A DNA stretch of 12,627 bases from Candidatus Heimdallarchaeota archaeon (GTDB lineage: Archaea > Asgardarchaeota > Heimdallarchaeia > Heimdallarchaeales > Kariarchaeaceae). The notes below the pieces were generated by a model. The model was given only the letters and a program-made list of their open reading frames with translations, ran no database searches and was not told the origin of the DNA. Each line of letters starts with the position of its first letter. The first letter of the stretch is position 1. Location: assembly GCA_029882335.1 (NCBI GenBank), contig JAOUKW010000076.1, forward strand, positions 1 to 12,627. The letters are read 5' to 3'. The position numbers were made by a program, and so were the translations under genes. This document shows, piece after piece, positions 7,262 through 12,627 of the stretch.

Positions 7262-9382
7262 ACCGAATCTAAATTTTTCTAAACTAGCCACTAATTCAGG
7301 GTCATATTCATCAAATTCTTCTTCAATTTCCATTTTCATCAATTCTTTCTCTGTTTCATCGACTAATTCAATAATATCCTCTGTATCTAGGAGATCCTCA
7401 ATAAATGCAACATTATAAAAATCACCTTTGTTTTCAACATTTACTTCTTGAAAAACCTCCTGTTGGATATATTCTTTTCTAGCATCCACTTCATCTCCCA
7501 TTAACCGTATTAACCAATCTTCTGCTTCTATCGCATCATGAATGGTCACTTTTTCTATTTTTCTACTTCCTGTTTGCATGGTGGTTAATTCGAGCTGGTC
7601 TGAATTCATCTCTCCAAGACCCTTAAATCTGTTAATTGTAATTTCTTTTTTATCTATATCCATATTCTCTAATCCCATAATTAAAGAATTCAAATCTCTT
7701 TGAGAGCTTAGATATATTTGTTGCGATCCTTGTAATTTTGCAGCCTTTCCTTTAAATGCAACTTTGTAGAGAGGAGGACGAGCAATATATAAGAAACCTT
7801 CTTCAATTAATGGTTTCATATATCTGTAGAAAAATGTAAACAACAAGGTGGCTATATGTGCACCATCTACATCGGCATCTGTTAATAAAATAACTTTACC
7901 GTATCTACATTTTGATAGATCAAACTCATCAAGAATACCAGTGCCTATTGCAGTGATTATATTTCTAATTTCTTGATTGTTTAAAGCACGATTTAATCTT
8001 GCCTTCTCTACATTCAAAACTTTTCCACGAAGAAATAAAATTTCCTGAAAAGCTGCATCTCTTCCTTCTACGGCGGTACCTCCTGCTGATTGACCTTCAA
8101 CTAGAAATAATTCTCTTTTCATTGGATCTTTTTCTCTTGAACCCACTAGTTTTCCAGGCAAACTCACTCTTGTATTCTGGCCTTTACGAATAAGATCTCT
8201 TGCTTTTTTTGCTGCCTCTCTTGCCCTTCGTGCCAATACTGCTTTGTTTATTATTGCCTTTCCAAGTTTATTATTCTCTTCTAACCAGTGTTTGAGGAGT
8301 TTACCCAATGTTGCCTGTACAATACCGTCTACCTCACTATTTCCAAGTTTTGTTTTTGTTTGACCTTCAAACTGTGGATGTGGCACTTTTACAGATATGA
8401 TCGCAACAATACCTTCTCTAACATCATTTCCAGATAGACCTGTTTCCTTCTCTTTTAGTAATTTAAATGATCTTGCAAAATCATTCATTGCACGAGTTAG
8501 TACTGTTTTGAAACCTGAAATATGTGTACCACCTTCATGAGTATTAATGTTATTTACAAAACCTCTAAGTGTTTCTTGATATGTATCTGTATAAGCAAAT
8601 GCGGCTTCTACCATTACTCCTTCTCCTTCTCCCCACACATAAAATGTGGGCTGTTCCGGTAGTAATAGATTTCTTGCACCAATGGAATCTTCTACAAATT
8701 GTTTAATTCCACCTTCAAAATAGTATGATACAGTGCGAATATTCCCATCTGAGTTTAGATCCCTTTCATCTGAAAAATTAATTCGGAATTTGCTTGTTAA
8801 ATAGGCAAGTTCTCTGAATCTACCTGCTAATAACTCAAAATCAAACTCATGTACGGTAAATATTGATCGATCCGGTTTAAATCTAATGAGTGTACCTGTT
8901 GGTAAGTCTCCGAGGGGTTTGATCTCTACATCTGTTGCTTTTTGTCCTTTAATATAATTCTGAGAAAATATACGTTTATCACGATAACTTTCAACATGAA
9001 ATTCTTCACTTAATGCACAAACAGCTGCTAATCCGATTCCATGTAATCCTCCAGATACCTGATATGCTTTTTTCTCAAACTTACCACCACTATGAAGTTT
9101 AGTGAGAATTACTTCTAAAGTCGGTACTCCATATTCTGGATGAACTCCTGCTGGAATACCTGCACCGTCATCTTTCAAACTTACAGAACCATCTTTGTGT
9201 AAAACGATATCAACTTTAGAGCATCTTCCTGCCATCGCCTCATCTATTGAATTATCAATTACTTCAAAGATCAAATGATGTAATCCTCTAGTTCCTACAT
9301 CTCCTATATACATTGCTGGACGAAGTCTAACTCCCTCTGTTCCTTCAAGTACTTTAATATTTGATTCGTCATAAGTATCCAT
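7259..9382 (-). CDS. gyrB: DNA gyrase subunit B
   Basis: The ATPase and TOPRIM subunit of gyrase; it binds ATP, captures the transported DNA segment and coordinates metal for cleavage by GyrA. The GHKL ATPase domain shows FEVIDNSIDEAM (39-50; Glu40, Asp43, Asn44), DDGAGIP (71-77) and VSGGLHGIG (109-117). The transducer shows QTKTKLGN (341-348) with the ATP-contacting Lys343. The TOPRIM domain shows LVEGQSAGG (427-435, catalytic Glu429), RGKVLNVEKAR (452-462) and TDADVDGAHI (501-510; Asp502, Asp504), then the tail motif RFKGLGEMN (585-593). The usual gyrB end is reached near ARKEYIQQ (634-641). About 65 further residues, rich in Asp and Glu, form an extra C-terminal extension. Gln431 replaces the normally conserved Asp of EGDSAGG. 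The 707-residue length lacks the large insert of E. coli GyrB. It is the first gene of the gyrB-gyrA pair; the ATG is preceded by a modest AGGT. Confidence 0.97.
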   Translation of the reverse strand: MDTYDESNIKVLEGTEGVRLRPAMYIGDVGTRGLHHLIFEVIDNSIDEAMAGRCSKVDIVLHKDGSVSLKDDGAGIPAGVHPEYGVPTLEVILTKLHSGGKFEKKAYQVSGGLHGIGLAAVCALSEEFHVESYRDKRIFSQNYIKGQKATDVEIKPLGDLPTGTLIRFKPDRSIFTVHEFDFELLAGRFRELAYLTSKFRINFSDERDLNSDGNIRTVSYYFEGGIKQFVEDSIGARNLLLPEQPTFYVWGEGEGVMVEAAFAYTDTYQETLRGFVNNINTHEGGTHISGFKTVLTRAMNDFARSFKLLKEKETGLSGNDVREGIVAIISVKVPHPQFEGQTKTKLGNSEVDGIVQATLGKLLKHWLEENNKLGKAIINKAVLARRAREAAKKARDLIRKGQNTRVSLPGKLVGSREKDPMKRELFLVEGQSAGGTAVEGRDAAFQEILFLRGKVLNVEKARLNRALNNQEIRNIITAIGTGILDEFDLSKCRYGKVILLTDADVDGAHIATLLFTFFYRYMKPLIEEGFLYIARPPLYKVAFKGKAAKLQGSQQIYLSSQRDLNSLIMGLENMDIDKKEITINRFKGLGEMNSDQLELTTMQTGSRKIEKVTIHDAIEAEDWLIRLMGDEVDARKEYIQQEVFQEVNVENKGDFYNVAFIEDLLDTEDIIELVDETEKELMKMEIEEEFDEYDPELVASLEKFRFG

Positions 9383-9545
9383 GAGTTTCCAACCTGAAAA
9401 AATTGAAGCATTACTGCTTTTTGATCCTTAATTATGTTATTACATCGTAGTTTAAAACCTATACTGCTTATAATTATCAAAATACTATAAAATTTGGAAT
9501 TGGTGACTTTTAATCCAATTGTAATATTTCAATGAGGGATATTTA
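9383..9545 (-). promoter_or_regulatory. intergenic region upstream of gyrB, probable promoter region
   Basis: A 163-base AT-rich gap between the Roadblock gene and gyrB. Two TATA-like stretches can be read on the minus strand, AATTATAAG at 9467-9475 and TTTTAAAC at 9450-9457; neither is decisive. AGGT about nine bases before the gyrB ATG is a modest ribosome binding site. No RNA gene or strong hairpin was seen. Confidence 0.35.
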
Positions 9546-9950
9546 TTAATACATATCCTCTGGTACATCACTCAAAATTTCTGATATTTTTGCTGCATGG
9601 GCAACTAGAATACTTGCTGATTTTGTAAAAGTTTGAATATTCTTTGTTCCTCCTACCAATACAAATCTTTCTGAAAGCATCCTTAAAATAAGAAAACCAT
9701 TATTCCCTCTTAACATTACATCATTTAATTCACCAAATCCTAATTTACCGGATGCTAATCCTCCTGAATTGATTAGTGAAGCTGCAATAGCTGATAATTC
9801 TGAAGAATCTGCTCTTGATTTACTAAAAAAAGCGACTCTTGCTCCAGTGGTTGTTATTATAGCGAGTGTATCGATTTTAGCTTCTTTAGTTATTGCTTGA
9901 AGTTCTGCTGATAATCCTCTTGCTACTGATTCTGATACCCTTACTGACAT
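9546..9950 (-). CDS. Roadblock/LC7 domain protein
   Basis: A single-domain 134-residue protein of the Roadblock/LC7 superfamily. These are small dimeric alpha/beta proteins that act as scaffolds or regulators for small GTPases (MglB type) or as parts of larger complexes. The fold order can be read: a first helix (about 5-24), strand TLAIITTTGARVAFF (28-42), a helix rich in Ala and Ser (47-63), a Gly-rich turn GGLASGKLGFGEL (68-80), strands DVMLRGNNGFLILRML (82-97) and RFVLVGGT (100-107), and a final long helix (112-128). There is no signal peptide or membrane segment. The ATG at 9948-9950 has no Shine-Dalgarno, so a leaderless transcript is plausible. The gene lies between gyrB and the gelsolin-like gene on the same strand, with gaps of 163 and 102 bases. 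The family is greatly expanded in Asgard archaea; the specific partner here is unknown. Confidence 0.85.
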   Translation of the reverse strand: MSVRVSESVARGLSAELQAITKEAKIDTLAIITTTGARVAFFSKSRADSSELSAIAASLINSGGLASGKLGFGELNDVMLRGNNGFLILRMLSERFVLVGGTKNIQTFTKSASILVAHAAKISEILSDVPEDMY

Positions 9951-10052
9951 CTAAACTTATGTTTGTATTCTATTCTTATCAAGTTTGTCACTAAGTTGTA
10001 TTAATTTATTGTGATTATTATTTAAGATTTACTTTTTTTAGAATGAAATTAT

Positions 10053-10700
10053 TTAATCAATTTCTATCTGGAACATGGCTGATAAATCAGCAAGATCTTG
10101 TGTCATAGACTCATCTAGTTCAATATCATCACTAATTTGCTTTAATAACTCAATTGCTTTTACTTTGCCATTTTCTGCAATAAGTCTAGGTGTATATTCA
10201 TTGACCATTATTATTCCATCTAATGGAGTATCTAGGTCTTGGAAGGATACCTTATCGTTATCATCTATTAATATTCTGTATACCTGATTTCCTACAACGA
10301 TCATTTCTCTCTCAAAACCTTTCGGAGAACCAAGAGCGTTAATTAATTCCTGTGCTTCTTCCATACTGGTTTCCTGTAGTACTCCCGATATTTTATCTCT
10401 TGTTGTTTTATCTTCTTTCACATCTGTGAAGAAATTAGGATCTGCTAAAAATGAACGAGATGGTCTTGCACCAATACCTCCCATTCTTCCTATATTACCT
10501 GTAGGTGAACCACCAGTAACCTCTGCTATATCTTCTGCACTAATTTCTATTCCTTGTGCTTCTGCTGCGGCTGAATAGGATGTGAATTCAGTTTCACTTT
10601 CCTGAATGTATCCTTTTGGTAATCCTGGTGTACTGGAAACAGAATCAGCAGAACCTAATATATTCGCTTTAAAGCTTGCAGTCTCATCATCTTGATCCAT
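10053..10700 (-). CDS. C-terminal part of a gelsolin-like domain protein (conventional start; true N-terminus lies upstream)
   Basis: From the only usable ATG (10698-10700) this is a 215-residue acidic protein with no recognised full-length family. Its first 16 or so residues (MDQDDETASFKANIL) look like the end of a gelsolin-like domain: a strand, an acidic turn, then a helix leading into an F-x-x-x-L pattern. The rest of that domain is encoded in frame upstream at 10701-10922, so this start is probably internal. Residues 18-100 are a low-complexity linker rich in Ser, Gly and Glu, including GNIGRMGGIGARPS. Residues about 120-200 form a compact beta-rich segment (MIVVGNQVYRILIDD, then GIIMVNEYTPRL) followed by helices; I cannot name it. 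The total open frame from 10922 is 289 residues. There are no membrane segments. It may work with the Roadblock protein encoded next; both are soluble and eukaryote-like. Confidence 0.75.
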   Translation of the reverse strand: MDQDDETASFKANILGSADSVSSTPGLPKGYIQESETEFTSYSAAAEAQGIEISAEDIAEVTGGSPTGNIGRMGGIGARPSRSFLADPNFFTDVKEDKTTRDKISGVLQETSMEEAQELINALGSPKGFEREMIVVGNQVYRILIDDNDKVSFQDLDTPLDGIIMVNEYTPRLIAENGKVKAIELLKQISDDIELDESMTQDLADLSAMFQIEID

Positions 10701-10922
10701 TACCTCTAGTTTATAATGATAACCGACTTCTTTTCTTTTATCACCTGAAGCACGTGAACCAACAAATTTAAGCCTAACTCCTGCGTTTACTCCTTTCCAG
10801 AGATAAACATACCTATTGACATTGTCTATGATAACATAAACAAATTCACTTTTGGCATCAAATGAAGCAATTGGATGTGTACTACCATCCTCCTTTACTT
10901 GATAATAATCAAAGTCCTGAAT
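10701..10922 (-). other. in-frame upstream coding extension encoding a gelsolin-like domain, without ATG/GTG/TTG start
   Basis: This 74-codon stretch is open, in frame with the gene ending at 10053, and bounded upstream by an in-frame TAA at 10923-10925. Its translation looks like a real domain: strand FVYVIIDN (27-34), strand-turn YVYLWKGVNAGVR (38-50), the helix start LKFVGSRASG (51-60), then YHYKLEV (69-74) running into MDQDDE of the conventional protein. The order hydrophobic strand, [IV]-Y-x-W-x-G-x-x-A-x-x-[RK], long helix, strand, acidic turn is the core of gelsolin/villin domains, which bind actin and have been characterised in Asgard archaea. No ATG, GTG or TTG occurs in frame. The first codon after the stop is ATT, with AGGAG ten bases upstream (10933-10937). 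The alternative is a one-base deletion joining it to the ATG at 10952-10954. Confidence 0.7.
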
Positions 10923-10932
10923 TTAAAAACAA

Positions 10933-10937
10933 CTCCT
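10933..10937 (-). promoter_or_regulatory. Shine-Dalgarno-like AGGAG ahead of the gelsolin-like coding region
   Basis: The minus strand reads TTAGGAGTTG here. The spacer of ten bases ends exactly at the ATT codon that opens the gelsolin-like frame (10920-10922). No other recognised start codon lies at a suitable distance in that frame, so this site is the main support for initiation at AUU. Confidence 0.4.
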
Positions 10938-10954
10938 AATAATATACTTGGCAT

Positions 10955-11098
10955 TATTACATTTGAAGGTTATTGCATAAAAACTAGATTCAACTATAAT
11001 TTCTATTAAATCTTGGACAATAATTTAATATCATTAAATAAATTTAGTCTTCTACCATAAACGTTTATTCCTTAAAGGTGGATTATAAAAATAAGGAA
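10955..11098. promoter_or_regulatory. divergent promoter region between the gelsolin-like gene and arcS
   Basis: About 140 bases of AT-rich DNA separate two genes pointing away from each other, so both promoters should lie here. Candidate TATA elements are TAAATAAATTTAG at 11035-11047 for arcS and a TTATAG near 10994-11000 on the minus strand for the other gene. No tRNA or other RNA gene was seen. Confidence 0.4.
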
Positions 11099-12627
11099 AT
11101 GACAACTGGAGAAATTATCTATGAGGCGGGTTTAACAAGAAGACTGAAAATAGGTGATTTACCTCTTACTCCTTGGTTACTTAATACATCTGGTAAATTG
11201 ATGATAGGAGATAAATTAATCTCAATGGTTGTTATGTCTGAACGTGGTCCCATAAATTTACCCAAAATCGATGATATCGTTCTGAGTAATGATTATTTAG
11301 AAGTTATACCTGAACTGTCTGTATTATTACCAAGATTGGTACCAAATATAAAAAAGCTAGATGCATCAATTAAAGAAGAAAACTCGATTTACCTAGATGA
11401 ATTAAAAAAGTCAACATTACCCAATGTTTTTGGAGTTGTTTACAATCAAAAATTTTCTCATGACTATCAATTCTTATTTGAACTTATTGAATTACAGCCT
11501 TCTTTTATTGTTATACGACATTCACAAATATCAAATTCATCTCCTCGACAATTTATTCCGTGGATAATTGATTTAAGGAGCAAAATACCACCCAATATTG
11601 GTATTTATCTATCTGGAGAGATTCCTATAGGTTTTTTTGCTCTAGCATTTGGCTTAGGTATTGATATAATTGATGATTATGCTGCATATTCAAATGCATT
11701 TCGAGGGAATGTATTTGAAGATGGATTTGTAAAACAATCGTCAAGGTCGACATCTGAATTGATTAAACTAAATTTGGCTGAAATAAATCGAGATTTTTTA
11801 GGATCTTGTCTCTCTATAGATGATAATTTACTTTGGTCAAGAATTCACCGTGATATGCATGTATTTTCCAATGTTGCTAGTTTTGTATATCTTTTAGGAA
11901 GAACATTCAATTCAATAATTAATTACGATTTGTATCCCTCAAACAATACCAATAATTTGATTTTCACTGGAGATGAATCATTGTATCATCCAGATGTCAC
12001 GAAATATCGTAAACGGGTGATTTCAAGATACGTGCTTCCTCCAGTCAAAAAATTAATTGTCTTATTACCATGCTCTGCAAAAAAACCATATGCTGAATCT
12101 AAATCCCATAGGATGTATCGAAAAGCCATAAGACAAGGTGCAGGGAAGCATTTTCCACAAGTAAGTGTGTGGTCTTTAACATCACCACTGGGTGTTGTAC
12201 CCCAAGAATTAGAAACAATCTATCCAGTTAAGTATTATGATATTCCAGTTACCGGTCATTGGTCGGAGGAAGAAACTCAAATAACCAGTCAAATGTTAAT
12301 TGATATGATTGAACAACTTCCCTTGGATATAAAAATTCTAGTTCATGTTTCTGAAGGATACCGAGGAATGATTGAGGCTGCAAATATTAATAATCGAATT
12401 ACTATAAATTGGATTGGGAATGAGGATAAATCCGATGATGCATTAATTAAGCTCACAAATTCAGTTGAAAAAATAATTACTGAATTTGATACTCCCGGTA
12501 AAGTTGATAAAGAAAAAATCCGGGAAAATAAAGAAATAATTCAAGCAATTGTTAAATATAATCATGGTTCAAAATGTTTTCTTTCTTTAGATACAATAAA
12601 ATTTATGGGTAGACCACCACGACCAAT
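11099..12627 (+). CDS. arcS: archaeosine synthase (tRNA-guanine transglycosylase paralogue), partial at right edge
   Basis: ArcS (TgtA2) takes part in converting preQ0 at position 15 of archaeal tRNA into archaeosine. The frame is open for 509 codons to the edge; family members are usually longer, so the C-terminal domains are cut. The first 290 or so residues resemble a TGT-like barrel without an obvious catalytic site. The family signature PC-x3-KPY-x2-S-x2-H is exact: Pro324, Cys325, Lys329-Tyr331, Ser334, His337. It is followed by TSPLGVVPQELE and YDIPVTGHWSEEE, typical of the core domain. The last visible residues (YNHGSKCFLSLDTIKFMGR) match the start of the C2/PUA region that binds tRNA. 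The ATG at 11099 has AAGG close before it. An in-frame GTG at 11078 is a less likely start. The gene marks the genome as archaeal and is transcribed away from the rest of the window. Confidence 0.93.
   Translation, partial: MTTGEIIYEAGLTRRLKIGDLPLTPWLLNTSGKLMIGDKLISMVVMSERGPINLPKIDDIVLSNDYLEVIPELSVLLPRLVPNIKKLDASIKEENSIYLDELKKSTLPNVFGVVYNQKFSHDYQFLFELIELQPSFIVIRHSQISNSSPRQFIPWIIDLRSKIPPNIGIYLSGEIPIGFFALAFGLGIDIIDDYAAYSNAFRGNVFEDGFVKQSSRSTSELIKLNLAEINRDFLGSCLSIDDNLLWSRIHRDMHVFSNVASFVYLLGRTFNSIINYDLYPSNNTNNLIFTGDESLYHPDVTKYRKRVISRYVLPPVKKLIVLLPCSAKKPYAESKSHRMYRKAIRQGAGKHFPQVSVWSLTSPLGVVPQELETIYPVKYYDIPVTGHWSEEETQITSQMLIDMIEQLPLDIKILVHVSEGYRGMIEAANINNRITINWIGNEDKSDDALIKLTNSVEKIITEFDTPGKVDKEKIRENKEIIQAIVKYNHGSKCFLSLDTIKFMGRPPRP

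Noticed and set aside
10828..10895. Strong AAGGAGG followed by ATG inside the gelsolin-like region
   Set aside because: The ATG at 10886-10888 overlaps the AAGGAGG motif, belongs to another frame and ends after 20 codons. No start codon lies in the gelsolin-like frame at a usable distance from it.
10922..10930. Programmed -1 frameshift linking the ATG at 10954 to the gelsolin-like frame
   Set aside because: The bases G-TTT-TTA-AAT do not give a proper X-XXY-YYZ slip site in the ATG frame, and slipping at the T run would place the in-frame TAA in the A site. A missing base or an AUU start explains the data better.
11078..11080. GTG as an alternative arcS start
   Set aside because: It is in frame seven codons earlier, but it lacks an upstream ribosome binding site, and the ATG at 11099 has AAGG just before it.

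Overview
The window looks like a piece of an AT-rich archaeal chromosome, most probably from an Asgard archaeon. Three things point there. The right edge carries archaeosine synthase (ArcS), a tRNA-modification enzyme known from archaea. Next to it is a Roadblock/LC7 protein, a family unusually abundant in Asgard genomes. Upstream of that is a gene whose first part reads as a gelsolin-like domain, a eukaryote-like actin-regulator fold also known in Asgard archaea. DNA gyrase A and B are present too; archaea that have them are thought to have acquired them from bacteria. The exact lineage cannot be fixed from this window.

Layout. Positions 1-4561 (all minus strand) form a metabolic block, read right to left: acyl-CoA dehydrogenase, biotin carboxylase, biotin carboxyl carrier protein, and the N-terminal 287 residues of a PccB-type carboxyltransferase that runs off the left edge. 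Together they encode a multi-subunit biotin-dependent acyl-CoA (propionyl/acetyl-CoA) carboxylase and an FAD enzyme that oxidises acyl-CoA thioesters. This fits fatty-acid or branched-chain acyl-CoA degradation feeding a methylmalonyl-CoA route. Positions 4671-9382 (minus) hold gyrB followed after 11 bases by gyrA, clearly co-transcribed. Positions 9546-9950 (minus) encode a Roadblock/LC7 protein. Positions 10053-10922 (minus) hold a protein whose conventional ATG lies at 10700 but whose coding sequence continues in frame for 74 more codons. From 11099 to the right edge (plus strand) is arcS, cut before its C-terminal PUA region.

The most interesting point is at 10698-10922. A gelsolin-like domain is split by the only available ATG, and no ATG, GTG or TTG lies in frame upstream before a stop. 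Either translation begins at an AUU codon (a Shine-Dalgarno-like AGGAG lies 10 bases upstream), or one base is missing from an A run and the true start is the ATG at 10952-10954. A gene caller will truncate this protein and hide its identity.

The gyrase is also unusual. The GyrA segment matching the quinolone-resistance region is one residue short and lacks the usual G-D-S/A pattern. GyrB has EGQSAGG in place of EGDSAGG. Both subunits end in acidic tails, and the GyrA tail contains a perfect 18-base tandem duplication. No tRNA, rRNA, CRISPR array or insertion sequence was seen.
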